This document shows positions 18,765 through 26,575 of a stretch of 64,000 bases of DNA, piece after piece. The notes beneath the pieces are model-generated. The model had not been told where the DNA came from. It saw nothing but the letters and a program-made list of their open reading frames with translations, and searched no databases. Origin of the DNA: Streptomyces sp. HUAS MG91 (GTDB lineage: Bacteria > Actinomycetota > Actinomycetes > Streptomycetales > Streptomycetaceae); contig NZ_CP159534.1 in the NCBI RefSeq assembly GCF_040529335.1, forward strand, positions 1,612,001 through 1,676,000, in the 5' to 3' direction. Numbering within the stretch: the stretch's first letter is position 1; each line of letters starts with the position of its first letter. A program made the position numbers and the translations under genes.

Positions 18765-18983
18765 GAAAGTGCTCCCTGAGGTGCGACGGCTGTCGGCTTT
18801 GCGGCTCCACTTCTGGAGGCGCACCCGGTCAGGGTAGCCGGGACCTTCGTCCTTCAGTGCAGACGTCCACGAGCCGGACTGGAGCGAACACCGGGTCACG
18901 GCGGTCCTGGGCGGACGTCCGGGGTCGGCGGGCCGGAATAATGACGCGCGGCGCGTTAGCAGAGGTCGGCAACGACCGATACT

Positions 18984-19000
18984 GTTCAGCATTGCCGAAC
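18984..19000. promoter_or_regulatory. Putative GylR operator upstream of gylR
   Basis: GTTCAGCATTGCCGAAC is a 17-bp inverted repeat with one non-matching pair around a central T, 34 bp before the gylR start. A closely related palindrome stands before glpF (20037-20053). The shared sequence and the genes served suggest autoregulation by GylR. This is inferred from sequence, not from known footprints. Confidence 0.6.
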
Positions 19001-19034
19001 GTTGGTGAGTGGACCGAGGGAGGAAGGGGCTGCG

Positions 19035-19808
19035 ATGGCACGCAACATCCAGTCGCTGGAACGGGCCGCGGCGATGCTCCGGCTTCTCGCGGGCGGTGAG
19101 CGCAGACTCGGCCTCTCGGACATCGCCTCCGCGCTCGGCCTGGCGAAGGGCACCGCGCACGGCATCCTGCGCACCCTCCAGGCCGAGGGCTTCGTGGAGC
19201 AGGACGCCGCGTCCGGGCGCTATCAGCTGGGCGCGGAGCTGCTGCGCCTGGGCAACAGCTATCTGGACGTGCACGAGCTGCGGGCCCGCGCCCTCGTCTG
19301 GACCGACGACCTGGCCCGCTCCAGCGGCGAGGCCGTCTATCTGGGGGTGCTGCACCAGCAGGGCGTCCTGATCGTGCACCACGTCTTCCGGCCCGACGAC
19401 AGCCGGCAGGTGCTGGAGGTCGGCGCGATGCATCCGCTGCACTCGACGGCGCTGGGCAAGGTCATCTCCGCGTACGACCCGGTCGCGCACAGCGAGGTCG
19501 CCGAGACCGAGCGCAAGGAGTTCACGGCCCGGACGGTCACCGGGCTCACCGAGTTCGAGTCGGTGCTCGACCTGACCCGCGCGCGCGGGTACGCCGAGGA
19601 CGTCGAGGAGACCTGGGAGGGCGTGGCCTCGGTCGCGGCGCCGATCCACGACCGGCACCGGATGCCGGTGGGCGCGATCGGCATCACCGGCGCGGTGGAG
19701 CGGGTCTGCAAGCCCGACGAGCAGGGCGTGCCGCGGGCCGAGCTGATCGCCGCCGTGCGCGACTGCGCCCGCGCCGTCTCCCGCGATCTGGGCGCCAGCC
19801 GCTTCTGA
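19035..19808 (+). CDS. gylR: IclR-family glycerol operon repressor GylR
   Basis: The 257-residue regulator has an N-terminal winged helix-turn-helix (RRLGLSDIASALGLAKGTAH) and an IclR effector domain (about 85-250, MHPLHSTALGKVISAY and SVAAPIHDRHRMPVGAIGI). It immediately precedes glpF-glpK-glpD, as in the S. coelicolor gyl locus, where GylR represses the operon and its own gene; glycerol 3-phosphate is the usual inducer. ATG 19035 has GGAGGAAGG upstream. The frame also contains a GTG at 19002, which lacks a site. Confidence 0.94.
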   Translation: MARNIQSLERAAAMLRLLAGGERRLGLSDIASALGLAKGTAHGILRTLQAEGFVEQDAASGRYQLGAELLRLGNSYLDVHELRARALVWTDDLARSSGEAVYLGVLHQQGVLIVHHVFRPDDSRQVLEVGAMHPLHSTALGKVISAYDPVAHSEVAETERKEFTARTVTGLTEFESVLDLTRARGYAEDVEETWEGVASVAAPIHDRHRMPVGAIGITGAVERVCKPDEQGVPRAELIAAVRDCARAVSRDLGASRF

Positions 19809-19833
19809 CCCCGGCCCCGTCCGGGCCCCCTTC

Positions 19834-19865
19834 GGCCCCGTCCGGCTCCGCCCGCGGACGGGGCC
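19834..19865 (+). terminator. Hairpin terminator after gylR
   Basis: A perfect 10-bp stem (19834-19843 with 19856-19865) closes a 12-base loop, within a run of GGCCCCGTCC repeats. The rest of the 322-bp gylR-glpF gap holds the glpF operator and a locally AT-richer segment (about 19960-20010) likely to include the promoter. Confidence 0.65.
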
Positions 19866-20036
19866 CCGTCATGTCCGGAAACGGTCAAGGTGCAGAGCAC
19901 ACCGATCCGCGCGACGATCGAGGGGCCTGCATCCAGCGTGTGGGCGGCGATAGGCGGGAACGATCAATAACGATCGTGGTTTCGATAACAGAACCCTTGA
20001 CGATTCAGTGAACGCGGGGCGAGACTCGCGTCCATC

Positions 20037-20053
20037 GGTCGACATTGTCGAAC
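20037..20053. promoter_or_regulatory. Putative GylR operator upstream of glpF
   Basis: GGTCGACATTGTCGAAC is a 17-bp inverted repeat around a central T with one mismatch. It aligns base for base with the palindrome before gylR (common core CATTG-CGAAC). It lies about 78 bp before the glpF start and just upstream of a -10-like TAGAGT at 20073-20078, so binding would block transcription. Confidence 0.6.
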
Positions 20054-20130
20054 ACCTACCGGCAATAAGCGTTAGAGTGTGGACAAGGCCAGGCCGCAAT
20101 TCCCCTGGACGAAGGACAAAGGAGTCGCGG

Positions 20131-20922
20131 GTGTCCAGCTCCGACATCTTCATCGGCGAGACCATAGGTACCGCCGTGCTCATCCTGCTGGGCGGTGGCG
20201 TCTGCGCCGCCGTCACTTTCAAGCGCTCGAAGGCGTACAACGCCGGCTGGGTCGCCATCGCCTTCGGTTGGGGCTTCGCGGTCCTGACCGGCGCCTACCT
20301 CGCCGGTGGCGTCTCGGGCGCCCACCTGAACCCCGCGGTCACCATCGGCCTGGCCATCGAGGGCGGCACGAAGTGGAGCGACGTACCGCTCTACCTGGGC
20401 TCCCAGCTCCTCGGCGCGATGATCGGCGCCGTGCTGGTCTGGGCGACGTACTACGGACAGTTCCGCGCGCACCTCACCGACCCGGAGATCATCGCGGCGC
20501 AGCCCGACGACGAGGGCCTGGTCGACCAGAAGGCCGCGCCCGAGGCCGGCCCCGTGCTCGGCATCTTCTCCACGGGCCCGGAGATCCGGAACACCGTGCA
20601 GAACCTGATCACGGAGATCATCGCGACGGTCGTGCTGGTCCTCGCCATCCTCACGCAGGGCCTGAACGACGGCGGCAACGGCCTGGGCACCCTCGGCGCC
20701 CTGATCACCGCGCTCGTCGTGGTCGGCATCGGTCTCTCGCTCGGTGGCCCCACGGGCTACGCGATCAACCCGGTCCGTGACCTCGGCCCGCGCATCGTGC
20801 ACGCCCTTCTCCCGCTGCCCAACAAGGGCGGCTCCGACTGGACGTACGCCTGGATCCCGGTCGCGGGTCCGCTGATCGGCGGCGCCATCGCCGGTGGCCT
20901 CTACAACCTCGCGTTCAAGTAG
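20131..20922 (+). CDS. glpF: Glycerol uptake facilitator (aquaglyceroporin) GlpF/GylC
   Basis: The 263-residue channel protein has six predicted membrane helices and two half-helices; it lets glycerol enter by diffusion. The first pore motif is canonical ([14 protein letters not shown]). The second is [12 protein letters not shown], so the usual NPA reads NPV while the glycerol-selective Arg and following Asp are kept. GTG 20131 is preceded by AAAGGAG. An extended loop (about residues 115-150, acidic) separates helices 3 and 4. It is the first gene of the glycerol catabolic operon. Confidence 0.95.
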   Translation: MSSSDIFIGETIGTAVLILLGGGVCAAVTFKRSKAYNAGWVAIAFGWGFAVLTGAYLAGGVSGAHLNPAVTIGLAIEGGTKWSDVPLYLGSQLLGAMIGAVLVWATYYGQFRAHLTDPEIIAAQPDDEGLVDQKAAPEAGPVLGIFSTGPEIRNTVQNLITEIIATVVLVLAILTQGLNDGGNGLGTLGALITALVVVGIGLSLGGPTGYAINPVRDLGPRIVHALLPLPNKGGSDWTYAWIPVAGPLIGGAIAGGLYNLAFK

Positions 20923-20979
20923 GCCGCCCCGCCGCCAGCACTCCGCCCGAGCCGCACCGAGAACTTTCAGGAGCACCCC

Positions 20980-22518
20980 GTGACCGACGCACACACCGCA
21001 GGCCCCTTCATCGCCGCCATCGACCAGGGCACGACGTCCAGCCGCTGCATCGTCTTCGACAAGGACGGCCGGATCGTCTCGGTCGACCAGAAGGAGCACG
21101 AGCAGATCTTCCCGAAGCCGGGCTGGGTCGAGCACGACGCGACCGAGATCTGGGCGAACGTCCAGGAGGTCGTCGCCGGGGCCATCACCAAGGCCGGCAT
21201 CACGCGCGACGACATCAAGGCCATCGGCATCACCAACCAGCGTGAGACGACGCTGCTCTGGGACAAGAACACCGGTGAGCCCGTCCACAACGCCATCGTC
21301 TGGCAGGACACCCGCACCGACGCCCTCTGCCGCGAGCTGGGCCGCAACGTCGGACAGGACCGCTTCCGCCGCGAGACCGGCCTGCCGCTGGCCTCCTACT
21401 TCGCCGGCCCCAAGGCCCGCTGGCTGCTCGACAACGTCGAGGGCCTGCGCGAGCGCGCCGAGCGCGGCGACATCCTCTTCGGCACCATGGACAGCTGGGT
21501 CATCTGGAACCTGACCGGCGGTGTCGACGGCGGCAAGCACGTCACCGACGTCACCAACGCCTCGCGCACCATGCTGATGAACCTGCACGAGATGCAGTGG
21601 GACGAGCGCATCTGCTCCTCCATCGGCGTGCCCATGTCGATGCTGCCGGAGATCCGCTCCTCCGCCGAGGTCTACGGCGAGGTCACCGGCGGGAAGCTCG
21701 GCGACGTGCTGGGCGGGATCCCCGTCGCCTCGGCGCTCGGCGACCAGCAGGCGGCCCTGTTCGGCCAGACCTGTTTCGCCGAGGGCGAGGCCAAGTCCAC
21801 GTACGGCACCGGCACCTTCATGCTGATCAACACCGGTGACAAGGCCATCAACTCCTACTCGGGCCTGCTGACCACGGTCGGCTACCAGATCGGCGACGCC
21901 AAGCCGGTCTACGCCCTGGAGGGCTCCATCGCCGTCACCGGTTCGCTGGTGCAGTGGATGCGCGACCAGATGGGCCTGATCAAGTCGGCCGCCGAGATCG
22001 AGACGCTGGCCTCCAGCGTCGAGGACAACGGCGGCGCGTACTTCGTGCCCGCCTTCTCCGGCCTGTTCGCCCCGTACTGGCGGCCCGACGCCCGCGGTGT
22101 GATCACCGGTCTGACCCGGTACGTCACCAAGGCGCACATCGCGCGCGCCGTCCTGGAGGCCACGGCCTGGCAGACCCGCGAGATCAGCGACGCCATGACG
22201 AAGGACTCCGGCGTCGAGCTGACCGCGCTCAAGGTCGACGGCGGCATGACCTCCAACAACCTGCTGATGCAGACCCTCTCGGATGTCCTGGACGCCCCGG
22301 TGGTGCGCCCGATGGTCGCCGAGACGACCTGCCTCGGTGCCGCTTACGCCGCCGGTCTCGCCGTCGGCTTCTGGTCCAGCACCGACGACCTGCGTGCCAA
22401 CTGGCGCCGGGCCGCCGAGTGGACCCCCCGCATGGACGCGGACACCCGCGACCGTGAGTACAAGAACTGGCTCAAGGCCGTGCAGCGGTCCATGGGCTGG
22501 CTCGAAGACGAGGAGTAA
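20980..22518 (+). CDS. glpK: Glycerol kinase GlpK
   Basis: The 512-residue FGGY-family kinase phosphorylates glycerol with ATP to sn-glycerol 3-phosphate. The phosphate-1 motif [14 protein letters not shown] is near the N-terminus. [27 protein letters not shown] and [12 protein letters not shown] are conserved. GTG 20980 follows CAGGAG. It lies 57 nt after glpF and 8 nt before glpD, in one operon. Confidence 0.98.
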   Translation: MTDAHTAGPFIAAIDQGTTSSRCIVFDKDGRIVSVDQKEHEQIFPKPGWVEHDATEIWANVQEVVAGAITKAGITRDDIKAIGITNQRETTLLWDKNTGEPVHNAIVWQDTRTDALCRELGRNVGQDRFRRETGLPLASYFAGPKARWLLDNVEGLRERAERGDILFGTMDSWVIWNLTGGVDGGKHVTDVTNASRTMLMNLHEMQWDERICSSIGVPMSMLPEIRSSAEVYGEVTGGKLGDVLGGIPVASALGDQQAALFGQTCFAEGEAKSTYGTGTFMLINTGDKAINSYSGLLTTVGYQIGDAKPVYALEGSIAVTGSLVQWMRDQMGLIKSAAEIETLASSVEDNGGAYFVPAFSGLFAPYWRPDARGVITGLTRYVTKAHIARAVLEATAWQTREISDAMTKDSGVELTALKVDGGMTSNNLLMQTLSDVLDAPVVRPMVAETTCLGAAYAAGLAVGFWSSTDDLRANWRRAAEWTPRMDADTRDREYKNWLKAVQRSMGWLEDEE

Positions 22519-22526
22519 GACCCCAG

Positions 22527-24140
22527 ATGAACACCCCCACCCTGCAGACCGTGCCTGCCCTCGGAACGCACCCCGTCGCCGGCTCCAACCCGAGCCGCGC
22601 CGAGACCCGCGAGCAGCTTTCCAAGGCGACGTACGACCTCCTGGTCATCGGCGGCGGCATCCTGGGCATCTCCACTGCCTGGCATGCGGCGCAGTCCGGT
22701 CTCAGGGTGGCCCTGGTCGACGCCGGCGACTTCGCCGGCGCCACCTCCTCCGCCTCGTCCAAGCTGCTCCACGGCGGCTTGCGCTACCTCCAGACCGGCG
22801 CGGTCAAGCTCGTCGCGGAGAACCACTTCGAGCGGCGCGCGGTGTCCCGGAACGTGGCCCCGCACCTCGCCAACCCGCTCACCTTCTACCTGCCCGTGTA
22901 CAAGGGCGGCCCGCACGGCGCGGCCAAGCTGGGCGCGGGTGTCTTCGCGTACAGCGCGCTGTCGGCGTTCGGCGACGGCGTCGGGCACCTGCTCTCCCCC
23001 GCCAAGGCCCAGCAGGACGTGCCGGAGCTGCGCACCGAGAACCTGAAGGCCGTGGCCGTGTACGGCGACGACCAGATGAACGACGCGCGGATGGCGCTGA
23101 TGACCGTACGCGCCGCCGTCGACGCGGGCGCCGTGGTCCTCAACCACGCCGAGGTCACCGGGCTGCGCTTCACCAAGGGCCGGGTCACCGGCGCCGAGCT
23201 GAAGGACCGGACGGACGGCGAGGAGTTCGGTGTCAGCGCCCGTCTCGTGCTGAACGCGACCGGCCCGTGGGTCGACCACCTGCGCAAGCTGGAGGACCCG
23301 AACGCGGCGCCGTCCATCCGCCTGTCCAAGGGCGCGCACCTGGTCATGAAGCGGACCTCGCCGTGGAAGGCCGCGCTCGCCACCCCGATCGACAAGTACC
23401 GCATCACCTTCGCCCTCCCCTGGGAGGACATGCTGCTGCTCGGTACGACCGACGAGGAGTACGAGGGCGACCCGGCGGACGTCTCGGTCACCGAGAAGGA
23501 CATCGAGCAGATCCTCGACGAGGCCGCCTTCTCCGTGCGCGACCAGCAGCTCAAGCGGGAGCTGATGACGTACGCGTTCGCCGGTCTGCGGGTGCTGCCG
23601 GGCGGCCCCGGCGACACCTCGAAGGCCAAGCGCGAGACGGTCGTCACCGAGGGCAAGGGCGGCATGCTGTCCGTCGCGGGCGGCAAGTGGACGACGTTCC
23701 GGCACATCGGCCGTACGGTCATGAAGAAGCTGGAGTCGCTGCCCGGCCACCCGCTCGGCGACGACTTCGAGCCGATCAGCGACCTGCCGAAGCGGATGCC
23801 GCTGCCGGGCGTCGCCAACCCGCGCGCCGTCGCGCACCGCCTCCTGGTCGACAACCCGGCGCCCGGCCCGCGGATGGCCGCCGACACCGCCAAGCACCTG
23901 GCGACGCACTACGGATCGCTGGCCTTCGACATCGCGCGCCTCGCGAACGAGAACCCGGAGCTGGCCGCGCGCGTCCACCCGGACGCGCCGGAGATCTGGG
24001 CGCAGGTCGCCTACGCCCGGGACCACGAGTGGGCCGAGACGGCGGACGACGTGCTGCGCCGCCGGACGACGCTGACGATCCGGGGCCTGGCGACGGACGA
24101 GATCCGCGGCAAGGTGGAGGACCTGCTCGGCAAGAAGTGA
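22527..24140 (+). CDS. glpD: Glycerol-3-phosphate dehydrogenase GlpD
   Basis: The 537-residue FAD enzyme oxidises glycerol 3-phosphate to dihydroxyacetone phosphate and delivers electrons to the quinone pool at the membrane. The dinucleotide motif is LLVIGGGILGISTAWHAA; SSKLLHGGLRYLQTG and AGGKWTTFRHIGRTVMKKL are family signatures. The ribosome site GAGGAG overlaps the end of glpK, indicating translational coupling. It is the last gene of the gyl operon, followed by a terminator. Confidence 0.97.
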   Translation: MNTPTLQTVPALGTHPVAGSNPSRAETREQLSKATYDLLVIGGGILGISTAWHAAQSGLRVALVDAGDFAGATSSASSKLLHGGLRYLQTGAVKLVAENHFERRAVSRNVAPHLANPLTFYLPVYKGGPHGAAKLGAGVFAYSALSAFGDGVGHLLSPAKAQQDVPELRTENLKAVAVYGDDQMNDARMALMTVRAAVDAGAVVLNHAEVTGLRFTKGRVTGAELKDRTDGEEFGVSARLVLNATGPWVDHLRKLEDPNAAPSIRLSKGAHLVMKRTSPWKAALATPIDKYRITFALPWEDMLLLGTTDEEYEGDPADVSVTEKDIEQILDEAAFSVRDQQLKRELMTYAFAGLRVLPGGPGDTSKAKRETVVTEGKGGMLSVAGGKWTTFRHIGRTVMKKLESLPGHPLGDDFEPISDLPKRMPLPGVANPRAVAHRLLVDNPAPGPRMAADTAKHLATHYGSLAFDIARLANENPELAARVHPDAPEIWAQVAYARDHEWAETADDVLRRRTTLTIRGLATDEIRGKVEDLLGKK

Positions 24141-24156
24141 CACCGAGACGGCGCTG

Positions 24157-24187
24157 AGGGGCGGCTCCCACGGGGGGAGCCGCCCCT
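24157..24187 (+). terminator. Terminator of the gyl operon
   Basis: A perfect 13-bp stem (24157-24169 with 24175-24187) with a short G-rich loop lies 17 nt after the glpD stop. Confidence 0.88.
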
Positions 24188-24255
24188 TCGCGCTGTCCGG
24201 AGCGCTGCCATGCCGCGTACACACGTCCGCAACGTCCGGGCGCGAGAGTGAGGAC

Positions 24256-25314
24256 ATGAAGTTCCAGGTCCTCTCCATCATCGGGCACGCCCCGCATCCG
24301 CTCACCGGTGAACTCCCCACGGCCGCCGACCGGTTGGCGCAGGTCCTCGACGTCGGCTGGGCAGCCGAGGAGCTGGGCTACGACGCGTACGCGGTCGGCG
24401 AGCGGCACGCGGGGGCGTTCCTGTCGTCGAGCCCGACAGTCGTCCTCGGGGCGCTGGCGGCGCGCACCTCCCGGATCCGGTTGCTGACCGGGGTGACGGT
24501 AGTCGCGATCCTGGACCCCGTGCGGGTCGCGGAGGACTACGCGACGCTCGACCAAATCTCGCGCGGACGTGTCGAGTTGGTCGTCGGCAAGGGCGCCGAG
24601 GCCGGACACTTCGATCTGTTCGGGCTCGACGAGGCCCGCCAGTGGGACCTCCAGAAGGAGAAGTACGAGCTGCTGCGGCGGCTGTGGACCGAGGAGGGCG
24701 TCGACTGGGAGGGAGAGTTCCGGCCCGCGCTGAAGGGGGTGACGACGGTGCCGCGCCCGTACGCCGGGCCGCCCCGGATCTGGCACGGCTCGGCGACCTC
24801 CCTCAACTCCCCCGAGCTGGCGGCCAAGCACGGCGATCCGCTGTTCACGGCGAACGCGATCCAGCCGCGGGCCGCGTACGCGAAGCTGATCGACCACTAC
24901 CGGGAGCGGTTCGCGGCGTACGGGCACGACCCGGCCGACGCGCACGTGGCGGCGGGGTCGGGCGGGCTGCTCATCGCGGACACGCACGAGCAGGCGGTGG
25001 CCCGCTACCGGGACCTGTACGAGGCGAGGGTCGCGCAGACCTTCAAGCCGCATCTGGCCGGGAAGGCGGGCTACAACACGCCGTTCCGGACGATCGAGGA
25101 CGCCATCGCGGACGGGCCGCAGCTGATCGGCTCGCCGCAGCAGATCATCGACAAGATCCTCGGGTACCACGAGGTGTACCGGCACGATCTGCAGTCGGTC
25201 ACGGTCGACGGGTTCGGGCAGGGCACGAACGAGCAGATCGAGACCTTGCAGCGGTTCGCCGAGGAGATCGCGCCCGTGGTGCGGGCCGAGGCGCCCAGCA
25301 CGCTGTGGGAGTGA
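24256..25314 (+). CDS. LLM-class flavin-dependent oxidoreductase
   Basis: The 352-residue protein has a luciferase-like TIM barrel. Evidence: MKFQVLSIIGHAPHP, AEELGYDAYAVGERHAG, TSRIRLLTGVTVV, DQISRGRVELVVGKGAEA and PPRIWHGSATS. Such enzymes use reduced FMN (or F420) for monooxygenation or hydride transfer; the substrate is unknown. It lies just after the glycerol operon terminator with its own start at ATG 24256 and converges on the MarR gene, 4 nt away. It marks the left edge of the accessory segment. Confidence 0.9.
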   Translation: MKFQVLSIIGHAPHPLTGELPTAADRLAQVLDVGWAAEELGYDAYAVGERHAGAFLSSSPTVVLGALAARTSRIRLLTGVTVVAILDPVRVAEDYATLDQISRGRVELVVGKGAEAGHFDLFGLDEARQWDLQKEKYELLRRLWTEEGVDWEGEFRPALKGVTTVPRPYAGPPRIWHGSATSLNSPELAAKHGDPLFTANAIQPRAAYAKLIDHYRERFAAYGHDPADAHVAAGSGGLLIADTHEQAVARYRDLYEARVAQTFKPHLAGKAGYNTPFRTIEDAIADGPQLIGSPQQIIDKILGYHEVYRHDLQSVTVDGFGQGTNEQIETLQRFAEEIAPVVRAEAPSTLWE

Positions 25315-25318
25315 GCGC

Positions 25319-25849
25319 TCAGCTCTCCCCGTCCGGCCCCGAGTCGACGATCGAGTGCTCCAACTTGCCCAGCAGCCGGGCGAGTTGGCGCCGCTCGGAC
25401 GGGGAGAGGCCGGCGAGCATCCGGTTCTCGTTGTCCAGGTGCTCGGTGAACACCTCGTCGACCTTGGCGAGCCCCGCGTCGGTGAGCCGCGAGTAGACGA
25501 CGCGCCGGTCGACGGCGTCGCGCTCGCGCACGATCAGGCCGTCCTTCTCCAGACGGTCCATGCGCAGGGTGACACCGGCCGAGGAGACCAGCCCGGAGTC
25601 GGCGAGCTGGCCGGCGGTGAGCCGGTACGGGGTGCCCGAGCGGCGCAGCGCGGTCAGCACGTCGAACCCGGCGACGGACAGGCCGTGCCGCTCGATCGAC
25701 GCGTTGAGCTTGGTGTTGTACCGCAGGAACGAGCGGTGCAGCCGGGCCAGCACCTCCAGCGGGGAGGTGTCGAGTTCGGGCCGCTCGCGGGCCCAGTCCG
25801 CCACGATCTGTGTCACGGCGTCCTGCCGCGTCGCCTTCCGCTCGGCCAT
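25319..25849 (-). CDS. MarR-family transcriptional regulator
   Basis: The 176-residue winged-helix protein contains LSVAGFDVLTALRRSG, LTAGQLADSGLVSSAGVTLRMDRLEKDGLI (in two parts) and the wing RERDAVDRRVVYSRLT. N- and C-terminal helices would dimerise. It probably senses an aromatic or oxidative signal; possible targets are itself, the adjacent oxidoreductase, or the coxG/coxL genes. ATG 25849 begins MAERKATRQDAV. About 100 nt separate it from the coxG stop. Confidence 0.92.
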   Translation of the reverse strand: MAERKATRQDAVTQIVADWARERPELDTSPLEVLARLHRSFLRYNTKLNASIERHGLSVAGFDVLTALRRSGTPYRLTAGQLADSGLVSSAGVTLRMDRLEKDGLIVRERDAVDRRVVYSRLTDAGLAKVDEVFTEHLDNENRMLAGLSPSERRQLARLLGKLEHSIVDSGPDGES

Positions 25850-25950
25850 CCCGTCCCCTCGCGCAGCTCCCGGGTGGGCGCGTGGTCCTACGCCCCTGAA
25901 AATTCTATCCCTGAAGCGATCACGCGCCGTCCACCGTCGGCGGGGGCCGG

Positions 25951-26553
25951 TCAGCGCGTGCGGCGGCCGAGCACCCGGATCAGCACCACGGCGGCGAGCA
26001 CGGCGGCGGCCGGGACGGCGGCCTTGCGCAGCAGGACCGGCAGGGCGGCGGCGCCGAGGTCGACGGCCTCGGGCTCGGCGGCGCCCGCGGCGAGGGGCGC
26101 CGGGGCGGTCTCCGGGGCGCTGAGCAGTTCTCGCAGCCGGTCGGCGAACTGGCCCACGATGCGGTCGCCGACCTCGGTCATGATGCCGCGGCCGAACTGC
26201 GCGGGCCGGCCGGTGATGTCGAGGTCGGTGCGGACCCGTACGCGGGTGCCTGCGGGGTCGTCGGTGAGTTCGGCGGTGACGGTGGCGGAGGCGGTGCCCG
26301 CGCCGCGGGTCTCGCTGCCGCTGAGGTCGAGGCGCAGGCTGCGGGCGTTCTCGTCGCGGGCGACGGTGCCCTCGCCGCGGTAGCTCATCTGCACGGCGCC
26401 GACCTTGACCTTGACCCGGCCGGTGAAGGTGTCGCCGTCGAGGGTGTCGAGGACCGCGCCGGGCATGCAGGGGGCGACGCGGGCGAGGTCGTGGAAGAGC
26501 TTCCAGGCGTCGTCGGGCGCGGCCGGGACGGTGAAGGTGTGGTCGAGCTGCAT
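25951..26553 (-). CDS. coxG: CoxG-like SRPBCC protein with C-terminal membrane anchor
   Basis: The product is about 200 residues. An SRPBCC/CoxG domain (LDHTFTVPAAPDDAWKLFHD, VAPCMPGAVLDTLDGDTF, GEGTVARDENARSLRLDLSG) is followed by a Pro/Ala linker and a C-terminal hydrophobic helix ending RVLGRRTR. CoxG proteins are encoded with CO-dehydrogenase-type molybdenum hydroxylases and are thought to tether or mature them at the membrane. ATG 26553 was preferred; a TTG at 26568 in frame is possible. It starts 22 nt after coxL. Confidence 0.88.
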   Translation of the reverse strand: MQLDHTFTVPAAPDDAWKLFHDLARVAPCMPGAVLDTLDGDTFTGRVKVKVGAVQMSYRGEGTVARDENARSLRLDLSGSETRGAGTASATVTAELTDDPAGTRVRVRTDLDITGRPAQFGRGIMTEVGDRIVGQFADRLRELLSAPETAPAPLAAGAAEPEAVDLGAAALPVLLRKAAVPAAAVLAAVVLIRVLGRRTR

Positions 26554-26575
26554 GGTCGGGGCGTCCAATCGTGGG

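Noticed and set aside
18765..19034. Possible cobalamin riboswitch before metH
   Set aside because: No B12-box-like sequence or matching stem pattern was recognised on the metH strand; an Infernal search would be decisive.
24141..25950. Integrase, tRNA or att-like junction at the left edge of the accessory block
   Set aside because: Only the gyl terminator, an oxidoreductase and a MarR gene are present; no tRNA or direct repeat was found by eye.
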